Made by a program: the position numbers and the translations under genes | Part shown: positions 13,416 to 23,892 of the stretch, one piece after another | How the letters are laid out: every line of letters starts with the position of its first letter | How positions within the stretch are numbered: the first letter of the stretch is position 1 | The notes under the pieces: generated by a model | What the model was told of the DNA's origin: nothing | The model's database searches: none | Seen by the model: the letters and a program-made list of their open reading frames with translations, nothing else | From: Lophium mytilinum | Lineage: Eukaryota > Ascomycota > Dothideomycetes > Mytilinidiales > Mytilinidiaceae | Direction: 5' to 3' | NCBI GenBank assembly: GCA_010093605.1 | Contig: MU004197.1 | Span: 1,488,707-1,552,706 of the forward strand | DNA: 64,000 bases

Positions 13416-14651
13416 ATGGGAGCAGCGACTCTTTCTGGAAAATTCGATATACCAGCTCTGATTGCAAATTATTCTGTAGCCCTCAGAAACGCTCCAAGCA
13501 CCTACTTCGAAAAGGATCGCGGCCCTCTTGCGGAGTTTGATCTGGAACGACTCGAAGACGTTAGTCGCATGATAGATGCCTGCAACGAGAAGCTTCATGG
13601 CGTTATGAAGGATCTCGACAGCAGGCTCACATCTGTACCTTCACGAATCAGAGAACCCAACCCATTCAGCTTTTCGAGTCACCTGTCTTACTTGAATAAG
13701 ATCCGATATGACAAGGAAGAGAAGTTGTCCGACAAGATCCTAGGTAGTGTCAATATGCGGCGTCTAGAGTCGAGGCCTGTCCAATATGAAATGAAGCTAG
13801 CAATACGCCCGTATGGGATGGCTGGTGAGCAAGCTCCGAAATCGTCGACCAATGTTCCCATGCCAGCCAACACATTAGCTGGTGCTAAAAGCAACTCATC
13901 ATCGCAACGACAGGCCTCTTTTGCACGAAAACAAGACGAAAGAGACTCTGTGCATCATGGTCACAAAGATCCCAGCGGACTGACGCCCTTATGGTTATCC
14001 CAACCCCAGCTTCATTTTCAGAAACCCTTGTCAACAACAGTCGTGTTCAGTACCCACGGAAAGAACTATGCTGCAACTACCGAGAAGCCACGTGGTCGTG
14101 AGCTTCCCCAGAGTCCTACCAGAGAGCCCCAGGCCAGCGTTGTGAGCTATACCCAGCCGAAATCTCGGCAACAAATGATGTTCGAGATGGATATGAATCT
14201 AGCTCCAGGTCGACCGCCATACTCTGAACGACGAAACCGGTTTCTTGGAGCCCCTGTTGCGCCTTCCAACCAGAGTACTCTGGAGGCATCTTCCAGCAGG
14301 GCTCATGAGATAGCGCGAAAGCTTAATCTTGGGTCAGAGGCCAAAACGCGTAGCCGGGATTTTGGCCCAAGGAGCTCTATTAGAAGAACTCGCTTACTAG
14401 CGGAAAACCAACACGATCAGTTCTCAAGTGAGATCGGAGAAAAACGAATGGGGCAAGGCTCGGATCATGCGATGCGTCGAACTGTTTTAGTGTCGCCGAC
14501 TCGTGACAGGAGGTCGAAAGAACCAGATCTCTTCTTAATCAGCGGCAAAGATATCTATCGGCCATCTCATATGGAAGATGTTGAAACCGACGACCTCGAG
14601 GAACTATTGATAGATATCATTTCTGAAAAGATCATCGGTCCTATCTTCTAG
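13416..14651 (+). CDS. Unknown protein, 411 aa, first gene after the RIP island
   Basis: An uninterrupted 411-codon frame starting at ATG. The first 120 residues look folded and helical (SGKFDIPALIANYS, then a Leu/Glu-rich stretch). The middle is low-complexity and rich in Ser, Arg, Gln and Pro, and the last 40 residues are acidic (MEDVETDDLEELL). I recognise no domain. The frame is also open for several codons upstream of the ATG, and a possible 5' exon lies near 13,191, so the true start may be further left. It lies about 400 bp from the RIP boundary yet keeps an intact frame, unlike the next three genes. Codon use is ordinary. A nuclear or regulatory role would be pure guesswork. Confidence 0.6.
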   Translation: MGAATLSGKFDIPALIANYSVALRNAPSTYFEKDRGPLAEFDLERLEDVSRMIDACNEKLHGVMKDLDSRLTSVPSRIREPNPFSFSSHLSYLNKIRYDKEEKLSDKILGSVNMRRLESRPVQYEMKLAIRPYGMAGEQAPKSSTNVPMPANTLAGAKSNSSSQRQASFARKQDERDSVHHGHKDPSGLTPLWLSQPQLHFQKPLSTTVVFSTHGKNYAATTEKPRGRELPQSPTREPQASVVSYTQPKSRQQMMFEMDMNLAPGRPPYSERRNRFLGAPVAPSNQSTLEASSSRAHEIARKLNLGSEAKTRSRDFGPRSSIRRTRLLAENQHDQFSSEIGEKRMGQGSDHAMRRTVLVSPTRDRRSKEPDLFLISGKDIYRPSHMEDVETDDLEELLIDIISEKIIGPIF

Positions 14652-14792
14652 GAATTTCTGATTTGCATTCGGTGCTGTCACATCATTTTTCGACATACAT
14701 GTTCCTCGCCAGTCGCTAATGTGCCAAGTTCATCGGGAAACCATGGAACCTATACCACGTCGCCATCTGCGGGCACCTTGCCAGAGTCTTCA

Positions 14793-16138
14793 ATGAGGAA
14801 AAGGGGTTGGTTAAGTGGCAATCAGAACGGTTCTGGGAGTGGCAAAGAGGAATCGGAAAACGACGACGACGATAATGAAAGAAGAGGGAAGAAGAAGGCG
14901 AAGAGTTACAATGCTGGAAGCCAGCCAAAGCGGCGACTAAAGTGCCCGTTCTTGCAGAGGGAATCGGAAAAACATCGACGGGCAGCCTGAAGAGGGGGAG
15001 GTTTCGTGGACATGGCTAAATTGAAGTAAGTCTCCCTATGTTTTCCCAACCCCATACCGTTGATTAGATGGGCGCTCACGATCTTGAACAGAGGTCATCT
15101 CAAATGTGTCCATTGTCAGCCACTACGATGCCACCGATGCTGGGAACAAATGGAATCCAAGGCGGCATTTCGGACACACCAGCAAAAGGACGTAGCCTGT
15201 GAGAAGGTCGCGCAACCAGACGACGAGCGCATCAGTCCTGAAACATAGAAACTCCTTGACTTCAAGAGGGCACCATATGCGCTTTTGAGCGACGTTCAAG
15301 ATAAATGGGCCTACATGTATCAAAAGCTCTTTCCGCAAGATGAAGAGATACCTCCACCTTGTAAGTTGCGGCATTTTGCGTCAACATTTTCGGATGCAGT
15401 GAGAAATACTGACTAGAATTAGTTGACGACCATCACATAAACGGTCGCTGGGAAAGGCTGCTTCCACAATTTCTCTACGAAGAACTGACTGAAGAGCTTG
15501 ACCCCATACTGGCTCCGCTTATGACGAAATTCAAAGAGCGAATCCCCAAGATTATCTTGAAATGCAAAAAGCAAGTTTGTCCACAGTCCGAAGATGCAGA
15601 TACAACATTGTCTTTCGCCGGTATAAATGCAGAGAACCAACTTTTCGTTGATACTAGCGCCACCGGCGTAATTGAGAGAATTAATGATTCCCTCCAATCA
15701 CTTGAGTCGCTCTACAAAAACAGATTACCAAGTCCGACGGAAGAATGCTCTACTGATCCCGTCCGGCCAAACCGCATCCACCCACAGTCCTCCAATAGCA
15801 GTATCAGTAGCTTAAATCGCCAAGCTCACTCCTCAATCCCGACTGCAGCTCGGGATACTCCTCCATTTATTCGTTCTAGCACTCTGGGTACCAGCAGTTC
15901 CCTCGTGAAACCTATGTCAAACGATGCGCCGGGATTTGGTTCCGGTTGCCTTGGTTCTCCGGGGTTCCAGCTTTCGACCGCGGCTTCTGAAAACTATAAC
16001 ATTTTCGTTCCAGGTGATGGGAGCGTTGCCCAAAGCTGTCGCAGATCCCCGTTTTACCTTGAAGACGAAGAAGGATGGGATTCTTATTTCGACGTAGCTC
16101 CCGACTTTGATTTTTCTCAGTATTTACAAGACTTTTGA
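14793..16138 (+). pseudogene. C2H2-type zinc-finger regulator, probably pseudogene
   Basis: Exons 14793-15025, 15092-15360 and 15423-16138, with introns of 66 and 62 bases with good GTAAGT donors, give one frame of 406 codons. It belongs to a large fungal family with a basic-acidic start, RRLKCPFLQRE..KHRRAA, a degenerate finger (GHLKCVHCQPLRCHRCWEQM), LLDFKRAPYALLSDVQDKW, a coiled Lys-rich centre and a Ser-rich acidic tail. Two in-frame stops interrupt it: TGA at 14988-14990, inside the finger, and TAG at 15246-15248, before LLDF. Both can arise by C-to-T change. An HLKR-VH site also reads HLKC-VH. No good ATG lies further upstream than 14,793. Either the gene was silenced by RIP spreading from the island or it was already decaying. 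Confidence 0.72.
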
Positions 16139-16346
16139 TGGATATGCAATCTGTTCCGACAATTTCCCCGAGCGTCCTTTGATTTTTTATTCTGAAGAAC
16201 CTGTCGAGGTGAGCCGATCGGCTAGGCGAGAGAACCCGATTGTATCGACAACGTCGCATGTGGTTCAGCATTGAAAAGGACGTGTTAAGGTCGGTGCAAG
16301 ACTTTGTACTCTTAGCTCTGGCTATTTTATAGAATTTGAACCCTAT

Positions 16347-17292
16347 CTACCCCCTGAACCTTCCCACTGAGACTCTCCCACTTCGCGTCCCCGCCGATAC
16401 CCGGCTCCATCTCCCAGCAGGTAGCTCGTGAATCTCACTCTCCGTTTCCATCTCCCACAATTCACCAAGTCCGGTCTCCACTGGTGTCTTTTCACCTGGG
16501 AGCTCAGGGATTAGGTTCAGAGGCGTTTTTGGTGCATCATCTAGCTCCACTTTATCCCAGGTTCGCGGCCGGAATTGGAGGTATAGGAGAACGAGCGCGA
16601 TGATAATGAGGAGGGCGAGCGCGCCGATGACGCTAGCAAGGGCAATCATCGTGTCCGGATGGGAGGATGTCGGGGACTTGATTGTGTACGGAGTTGAGGA
16701 GGGTGTGGATGGGGTGAAAGAAGGGATTGAAGATGGATTTGAGGCGGCGGACGTTGTGAAAGACGGGACTGATGTGGTTGATTGGCTTGCAGCAGCGGGA
16801 GTAGCAGCAGACTCGAGTTCTGCTAGTGAGACTGCGGCAGAGAGCATGATTGAAGGAAGAAACGAAGGCTCCAGTGCCGCGGCGTTGTCGCATGTACCCA
16901 TTGCATTGCAGCGGTATGCGAGGGGGGCAGCACTTCTGCTCAATGCCACACGATGGTAGTCTGGTCGCCTGGGTGGGATCATTATAGTAATAGTGAATAG
17001 GGTTTGAAGAATAGAGAGTCGAGTTGAGGTGGGTAGCGTCGCACGATATCGGTTGAATCCTTGAGCACACTAAACCTGTGGGGCAGCAGATGACTCCAGA
17101 ATCGATATTATTCGGTTTGATTGTCGTGCAGGTAGCCCCTGATGGGCAGCAACAGGGATCTGTGTAGCCGGAGGCTGCCGTATATAGACCACAGCTGGTG
17201 AGGGAGCTATCGAATAGACCTATTTTGGTAGCCGATGTGTAAGAGTTGAAGAGAAGAAGGATGATGAGAATGACAGAGGAGATTAAGTACAT
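16347..17292 (-). pseudogene. Cys-rich single-pass membrane protein with a one-base frameshift
   Basis: The minus-strand product starts with a signal peptide (MYLISSVILIILLLF), then a Cys-rich outer domain (GYTDPCCCPSGATC, GVICCPTGLVC), a Ser/Thr/Pro-rich stalk, one transmembrane helix near residues 225-250 and a short cytoplasmic tail. This is the layout of fungal wall-sensor-like proteins. The frame is broken by one base at a run of six G (plus strand, 16922-16927). Upstream reads ...IEQKCCP and downstream reads LAYRCNAMGTCDN, which join naturally if the run were five. With five, the product would be about 314 aa. No intron explains a one-base shift. It is either a real lesion or a sequencing error in the homopolymer. 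Confidence 0.75.
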
Positions 17293-17536
17293 TGTGATAT
17301 CGATCGTAGGTAATTAGAAGGTAATATAAGAAAAAAGTCTTTGAGAAGAGAAGTGAGAAAGACAAAGCGAATGCCTGAAAATAGAAAGGGGAAAAGAATC
17401 GCAGCTAGGAGCGAAAGGGAGGTTTATAAGGATATTCCTCCCATGCTCTACGCCTCCAGCTGAAGATATTTTAAGCCCTTAAACGAACGCCTGATTTCAG
17501 CCTTGTGTACAGCATATGAAGAAGACTCCGCGCTGA

Positions 17537-18398
17537 CTAGTTATTCCTAGGAGACGTAAATTTCGCATACTTGATCGTTTTGATAGGTTGGGCTGGGGGC
17601 CGGCGCTTACAAAGAATGCACGTGAGCAGCCGCCTTCGTCGCAACCGCGGTGGTTCGGTATAATCCAGCTCAGCCTTGCTCCAGCTTTGCGGCTGTATTT
17701 TCTCTTTCTCATGTCGAGTCCGTCTAAGAATAAACAGTATGCCACAGATGACTGTGATAACCAAGGTAGTTAGAAGGGAGAATGCACGGATGACACACTG
17801 ATAACTACCGTCCGTTTGCTGGTGCTGGAGGAGGAAGTGCTGGATGAGGCGGGAGACAGCTCGAATGGGAGAGGAGTCGAGGCTAGCGAAAGGGATAGAG
17901 TTGATAGTGCAATGGCGGGTCTCGTAGCATTTGGCTTCGAGACGAAGATTATCCAGGTTTCGATGCTAGGAGTTTTGACTTGCACGATGACCCCGTAGGC
18001 ATGCGCGTAGTCTTCACTAGTTGGCTAGCAACAAGTCCTAAGACCATAATCAGCGTCAAAGTTGACAGGCTTGCAATATGTAGTACCTGAAGAGCAGCAA
18101 AACTGAAGAGAGAATTGAAAGAGTCACTGCGGTAAACGAAGACTGCGATATTACCGCAGAAAGCTACGCAGGAGAGGATAGCATCAATATAATGACCAGA
18201 ATGATGAAACTGATTGAGAACCTTATAGCAAGGATCAAATGAGCGGGCAAATGTTGTCTTGGAAGTGAGATAGCCGTGGGAATTCATAACTTTAAGGTAT
18301 ACAGAGCGGCAAGGACAGGTACCTGCAACTCTCTTACAGTTGAAGCTTACTCCGCGGAAACTCTTCGTGCACATGGAAGCCTCATTTCCCATCGACAA
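17537..18398 (-). pseudogene. Second Cys-rich membrane protein, likely decayed
   Basis: The 3' half is clear: a Ser/Thr stalk (ASSSTSSSSTSK), a 47-base intron (17752-17798, branch CTAAC), a transmembrane helix (VVIIICGILFIL) with RRTRHEKEK after it, and the cytoplasmic signature KAELDYTEPP common in fungal single-pass proteins. The 5' half (MGNEASMCTKSFRG, CGNIAVFVY, TYCKPVNFD, LRTCC) fits the Cys-rich ectodomain of the same type, but the reading changes frame more than once. It also meets a TAG at 18025-18027 that a CAG-to-TAG change would explain. No convincing signal peptide was found. It looks like a neighbour-duplicated relative of the gene at 16347-17292, in the same orientation. Confidence 0.5.
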
Positions 18399-18775
18399 TC
18401 TGCAGCTTCGCCGTGGCTCGATTGAGATGGGGGCCAGCGCTTAGAGAGGCAAAACAGATACAGCTGTGCCACCCCGCGAAGACTATATCGCGAGACCGCC
18501 TTAAATGGCAGATTCTACGATAAATTTGTTAATATTACGAATGGACAATATGTCACGGCAATATAAGCAGTAGCCAATAAGTATGTACAAACGCGCATAT
18601 GAGGAGGTAATGTACCTTTTTGAACCGTTCATGAATGTGTAACTCTATTTGGGAAGTTCAATACTCTGGAACCCATCTACGGCTCGTCTCATTCGTGTTA
18701 CACTGCTCGGGGCTATCTGATACACCATGCAATGCTGCACGACTACGAACTCGATGGATTTGATAGTTTGGCGGG
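18399..18775. other. Intergenic, nothing recognised
   Basis: Between the decayed membrane-protein gene and the stop of the BTB gene. It should hold the 3' UTR of the latter. Confidence 0.5.
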
Positions 18776-19753
18776 TCACCTCTCTGTCTGAAAAGCGCGG
18801 ACATACTCCTGCAACTCTTCTCCTCCCAGTCCAAGCCAGGCTCCAAGGAAAGCCTCGAGCTTGCACTTCTCCAACTTCTTCTCCTTCAAGAGAAGAATCA
18901 CCTTTTCCATCTCAACCGTCCCTGTAACACGGAGATTCTTGTTGGGTAAGTCTTCGACGATGACCTGCTGCACACACTCGATATCCAGCTCCACGGCCAG
19001 GCAGAACACCTGCGCAAGATCGTAGACCGGTGGACTGTAGATCACCCCGTTCGCATTCATTGCCTGGAGCTGACCGGTGTAGAGCGCGTGGATAAGCATC
19101 TCTACAACACGATACTGGGCGTTCGGTAGTTGATATAGGCCTCGTGACGCTACTGCAGCTGCAGCAAAATGAGCCGCATGTTTAGCTAGTCTCTGCTCGA
19201 TTTCCGATGCGATATTGGAAACAACAAGGTCTAGCACTTCTACCCTGTTGTTTGCCTCGAGGCGCCACAGAACAGAGCGGTTGCTGTAAGACTCTGGAGG
19301 TTCAGGTCCCGTCTCTTCGCGGGCAAACACCTCCAGCGTCGCATCTCGCATCACCCGAAGGTCAGCTATTGTACCATCTAGCGGTCCGGTGATGTTGCTA
19401 TGCGGGATTATACTCTTGCTCAAACCACATACGATCTCGCAATTGAAGTGGCCACTGGTGTATGCGAGGTCCCTGAAACATTTTCCGGCCTTGGGTAGGT
19501 CGTTCACCTTGGCGAGAGTGTCTCTGAGTGAGGCTTCGATCCTTACAAACTTAGTAGATTCGAAGTGCTTAGCAATGACGGAAGATTTGCGAGTGAGGAA
19601 CTCTTTGTAAGCAAAGAGCTTCTCATGACGTGGACCAATCTCGAGGACGACGATGGTACGGTAGAGAGATGGGAAGGGGAGATCTCGTGGATCCATGGCA
19701 TCTTTGTCGGATGCGCGTATCTCCTTCGATCCCACGTTCATAGAAGAGTTCAT
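18776..19753 (-). CDS. BTB/POZ-type protein, 325 aa
   Basis: A single-exon minus-strand frame. The ATG at 19753 (MNSSMNVGS) is preferred over one at 19906 because the upstream part contains a TATA-like tatatatta and reads like a leader. Residues 30-75 match the fungal BTB fold start (LYRTIVVLEIGPRHEKLFAYKE, then LTRKSSVIAKHF). Further down, VEMLIHALYTGQLQAMNANG and VFCLAVELDIECVQQ are nearly the same as in the next gene upstream (20418-22451), so the two are tandem paralogues about 0.7 kb apart in the same orientation. BTB proteins of this kind usually mediate dimerisation or Cullin-3 binding; the partner here is unknown. The intron that follows MADEP in the paralogue is absent here. Confidence 0.75.
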   Translation of the reverse strand: MNSSMNVGSKEIRASDKDAMDPRDLPFPSLYRTIVVLEIGPRHEKLFAYKEFLTRKSSVIAKHFESTKFVRIEASLRDTLAKVNDLPKAGKCFRDLAYTSGHFNCEIVCGLSKSIIPHSNITGPLDGTIADLRVMRDATLEVFAREETGPEPPESYSNRSVLWRLEANNRVEVLDLVVSNIASEIEQRLAKHAAHFAAAAVASRGLYQLPNAQYRVVEMLIHALYTGQLQAMNANGVIYSPPVYDLAQVFCLAVELDIECVQQVIVEDLPNKNLRVTGTVEMEKVILLLKEKKLEKCKLEAFLGAWLGLGGEELQEYVRAFQTER

Positions 19754-20417
19754 ATCTTGAATAGGGAGTGTTATGTGGCAGGTTGATGAAGGGTGGTGTG
19801 TGGGGTTTATTGCTGCCGTTGGGTTGAGTGAGGTCGAAGGAGGAAAAGGTTGATGGAGGGGGCCGTAATATATGTACAACAGAGCATTATCCGCTGGTGA
19901 CTTCACGGAGTGAGCGAAATAACAATTGCCAGGATAGGACTTTCATAGTTCAACAGAGAATTGTCGTTGTAGTCGCCTGGTCTAACCGTGTGACCCTCGA
20001 GTTGCCGCCAACTCCTTGCTTTGTGAGAGTGCAAGAGAGGCTTCCCGCTCAGAACCTGTAGCTCGGCGCTCTGGTCATCTAAGCTTTCTATATCGACGCC
20101 GCACAAAGAGTGGATAGGGATGCACATTGATCATCAGCCCGAGCGGCGTCTGAAGGGCTTTCTCAGTCTCACATATGGCCTCCCATCACGTCACTGGAGT
20201 CAGCTTCTTGAACTATTACATTCCCAAATATCACTGGAAGACCAGCCTTGGTATCTATGAATGCATACCGAAAGCCACAGTATAGGAGTTCTAGCTTCTC
20301 AACCTGTGACTGCACGCCGCACAAAACCTGGGAGCAGAAACTACTCCATGGAACTCCTGGCACCACCGGAGTCCTCACCTTTAGCTATTAAGGCTACTAA
20401 GAATCTAGACCAGTAGC
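19754..20417. other. Spacer between the two BTB genes
   Basis: It contains the promoter of the downstream BTB gene (TATA-like gtaatatatg near 19,867). Two short minus-strand frames (20169-20378 and 19903-20127) show no recognisable domain and no shared family sequence. I do not call them genes. Confidence 0.45.
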
Positions 20418-22451
20418 CTAACAGTTCTTAGGCTTCTTGGGCGTCCCCGGCATAACGTCGGTCTTCCTCGGACGTCCAAACCCCCTATAGACCGTCTTAC
20501 CGGGCGGCAGCCCCGCCGTCTCCTCCGCAGCTTCTGTGATATGTCTAGGCACGTCCTTGTTCTTCTTCAGCGGCGATTTAGCTTTGCCCTTCCGCTCGAT
20601 TGCAGCAGCGCTACGAGTTCGGGGCTTCTTGGTTGGTGTGGTGGTTTTGGCCGGCTGGCCCTCGGAACCGCCGTCGTCATTGCCACTGTCAGAGTCTATG
20701 GCTTTCCGCTTCTTGCACGATCGGATTATACTATCCAGTTTCTTGATCTCGTCGGGGCTCAACTCAGAGAATTGTTCGTGGCATCTAGGTAGTGATTAGT
20801 ATGTTGGTTTCTATTCGAGAATGACGGTCAGGCTTACGAGGTATCCGTATGGTTTTTCTTCTGAGATGTGCTAGTAAACTGCGCACTGCACTCATCGCAG
20901 CGGAAGACCCTTCGGGGTGTGGAAGCCGCGACGTCAAGATCTGAGTCCCAGATTGATGAATCATCGTCTAGCGCAGTAGTGTCCGGTACTGGACGGCAGA
21001 ATAGCTCCTTCTCAATAGTTCGGCGACGCTGCTTAGCCACTAGCTTTGCTATGAACTCTTCAAACATGGGTTTGTGCTCCTTAAAGATGAGTAGCTTCGT
21101 CTTCGTAGCACGTTCGGTGATGTTCTCGTGGTCACTAGAAGGTTTGATATAAGCATTTGGGGATTTGGATTTACCACGAGGGGGAATCTTACGTTTCGGC
21201 GACGTGCTTCAGGACATTGGACATGCTAGTCATGTGTGTCCAGCAGTCGTCACAAATCATGCTGAGAGCTTCACTATTGGCGCACTTATCTATATCTGCA
21301 CTGTCGACGGCCTTTAGAGAGAGCTCCTGGCCATCAGGGCAGACGCTAAGTAGCTTGGCCAACAGGTTGCGCAGCAGCCAGTCGAGCAATCTCTTCGCCG
21401 GACTACCGATCTTTGCAGCAGCGAGCGCAAAGAGGACATGGTAGAAGGGCGTGGGCCCGGTCCGTTCCTCCAAGAAGGATTCCACGACCATCTGTTGGAC
21501 AGACATGATACCCAGCTCCACGGCAAGGCAGAAGACCTGGAGGCGGTCGTAGGGCATAGTATCCTTGAACATGTTTCGCGCATCCATAGTTTGGAGGCGA
21601 CCAGTATAGAGAGCGTGGATAAGCATCTCTGCAATTCGAGGTGAAGTACGCGGAAGTCGAAACTGACTCCCTACAACATCTCCGGCTTCTTGTGGATTGC
21701 GGCAGTGTTGATCAAGTCGCTTCTTAACTCCCTTGATGAGAATGGCAACAGCATTGTCGAGGATGTCAAGCTCTTTGTGGTCTAGCAAGTCGTACAAGAT
21801 GTAATCCCCCTGTCGCGTGGGTGGTCTTGCCGTGTCTAGCCCGTCTGCATCCGATTGCTCGGTATCTGATTGCTCTGTATTCGATTCTCGTGTATCCAAT
21901 CCCCACTTCCAGTCGTGCTCATGGAGAGCGTCCACTAATTCTTGTCTCAACGGGCGAAGATCGGCGGAGGTTCCAATGAGTGCCGCCGGGGCTAGACTGT
22001 CATTTTTCCAGATCGCACGTCTGAGGATGCATTGAACGATCTGAGTTGAGTTAGCGAGGGCAGTGTGCATCGACGATACTTTGCGACCCACCATTAAGAG
22101 TCCGCAGCCGCATAGGGCCGATCTGGGTAGCTCCTCCAACTCAGAGAGCGATTTTCGCAGCGACTCTTCGATCTTGGAATGAAGTTGGGTGGATGCAATA
22201 AGCTTCCCAACTAGCGATGACTTGCTTGCAAGTAGCTCCTTGTGGACAGGATACGTGCGCTCATCAGGACCAACCAACAGGGTCAAGACAGTCCGATAGA
22301 GGTACGGGAAGCTGAATATCAAGTCAGCGAGTGGATGGCGCAGAGCAGCGCATCAAGGCTATTTTCCTCATAGTAATGAAAGACGGAGAAGACTTACTTA
22401 CGGTTCGTCAGCCATGATAGGCAAGGCTGTTGAGGGATTTTGGTCGTCCAT
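20418..22451 (-). CDS. BTB-type protein with zinc-finger-like motif and AT-hook, 610 aa
   Basis: Four exons: 22402-22451, 21193-22311, 20838-21134 and 20418-20784. Introns of 90, 58 and 53 bases all have GTAAG donors and CAG/TAG ends, and the sum is 611 codons. The N-terminal half is the BTB-like region (LLVGPDERTYPVHKELLASK) and the rest of the paralogous core (LIHALYTGRLQTMDARN, VFCLAVELGIMSVQQ). Exons 3-4 are extra relative to the neighbour at 18776-19753. They include a Cys pair at FRCDECSAQF followed by H and C/H at NHTDTSCH (a degenerate C2H2/C2HC finger, about residues 466-490), a basic acidic-spaced region, and GFGRPRKT (about 590), an AT-hook core. This suggests a nuclear, DNA-bound BTB protein. 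Isolated single-exon models would miss both ends. Confidence 0.8.
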
Positions 22452-23093
22452 CAGGCTTGGTGGTTGGAGTGTTGACGGTAAAGTTGGTGTTCTGTGTTAG
22501 AAGTACGAAGTGCCGGAGCGCATGAGGAGAGGACTTTATATGCTAGGCTGCCGTAAACGGGCCACGAGATATAGAAGTGAAAGTTGGTGCTGCCTCGGCG
22601 ACATCATCACTTTAACGGGCGCGTGATCAAACGGCGTGAACTCCGGCTTGAAAACGTAGATTTTCTTTCTCAAAGAAATTTGATCCTACATCGCTCCTTT
22701 ACGACAGAGACTCAGGGGGTGAAGGGTCTGGATGATGAAAGATATCTGAACATATAGAACGACGCATCATCTGGCTACATTCTAAGCTACGGATTCTCTG
22801 AAACATGCGTGAACAGTTTCTCACAGTGGGCTCCATGGTTTATGCTTCTCATGCGGCAGCTCCCTACCCTACGTCGGACAGTGTGTGAGCAGTCACCATT
22901 TCATAACTTCGTTTTTATCTTAAAAGATCTATCATAGTCGATAAGAGAATCTATGAAAGACAAAATTTGACATTTTTCCAACCCTATAGTCCGCCCACAA
23001 GCTACTCATGATCTAGTAACCAAGCAGAGCGGCCCTGTTGGCGACGTCGGCTTACCCGAACTTGCCGCATCAACCATCAACGTTAGTAATGCC
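22452..23093. other. Intergenic; promoter of the BTB gene and 3' end of the SDR gene
   Basis: No coding signal. TATA-like tttatatgct lies near 22,534, about 85 bp from the BTB start. Nothing else stands out. Confidence 0.5.
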
Positions 23094-23892
23094 TCACGGG
23101 AGACTGTTGAACTTCTTGTATCCCACACCCTGGACGAATGTCTGCAACCACGGGCCCTGCGTCTCGGCTTGAGCCAACTCCCAGAAGAGATTCGCATGAG
23201 CGTCGCCGTCAACGCGGTATTTGGGCGATCCGTCTGCCTTCCTTTCGTCGGCATAGTAAAACCTTCACGTCGTTAGTCTCCTTTTTCGAACTGGATTGAG
23301 GACTTACTTGTATCCACGGTCCTTGTACGCGGCCGAGGCCGCCCAGATCATGTGAGCGGCGCCTGACTTGCCGATGCCCTGGGAGATAAATCTCGGGAGG
23401 ATGGCGATGTTGAGGACATTGCCGGTGTAGATGAAGGTGCGCGAGGCCGATGCCGGAAGCTGTGCAAAGCCCGAGACAGCCTGTTGCGCGGCGACAAAGG
23501 CACTGTGAATGTTGATGGTCGTGTCACGACTGAAGTCGGCAAAGGAGAGGGCGAAGGGGTCGTCGGCAGGGGTGAAGGTACTCGCGCTAACTGTGACGCA
23601 TCAGCCTCCAGTCGGCTGGCGACGGTACCGTGGGGGACGAGGGATTACCATTGTAGACGACGACACTGGGGATGCCGAACACCTTGTTTACCTTGGCGAA
23701 CGCATTGACCACATCATCGGTCTTAGAGAAGTCGCTCGGGATGTTCAGCTGGTTGTCGGTACTGTCGGCCTCTTTCAAGGAGCGGGAGGCGATGGCGACC
23801 TTGTAGCCCTTGGAGGCAAAGGTGCGGGCGACGGCCTGGCCGATATTGGGGCCTGCGCCAAGGATGAGGACGACAGGGGATTTGGCGGCCAT
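23094..23892 (-). CDS. Short-chain dehydrogenase/reductase, atypical, 231 aa
   Basis: Three exons: 23649-23892, 23308-23590 and 23094-23262. Introns of 58 and 45 bases, the second with branch CTAAC, give 232 codons. The ATG at 23892 (MAAKSPVVLILGAG) places the nucleotide-binding motif GAGPNIGQAVA at residues 10-20. A Rossmann-fold pattern follows (KVAIASRS, IPSVVVYN, SRTFIYTGN). At the usual catalytic site the Lys of GIGKSG is present but the Tyr four residues before it is not (FISQGIGK), so classical YxxxK chemistry is doubtful. Such atypical SDRs are common in fungi, and the substrate is unknown. It is transcribed away from the GST gene at 24491, sharing a 600-bp region with a repeated motif. 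Confidence 0.85.

Noticed and set aside
16600-16959. 119-codon plus-strand frame over the membrane-protein gene
   Set aside because: Antisense of the stalk and membrane helix.
19903-20378. Two short minus-strand frames between the BTB genes
   Set aside because: No domain and no splice arrangement joining them into a sensible protein.
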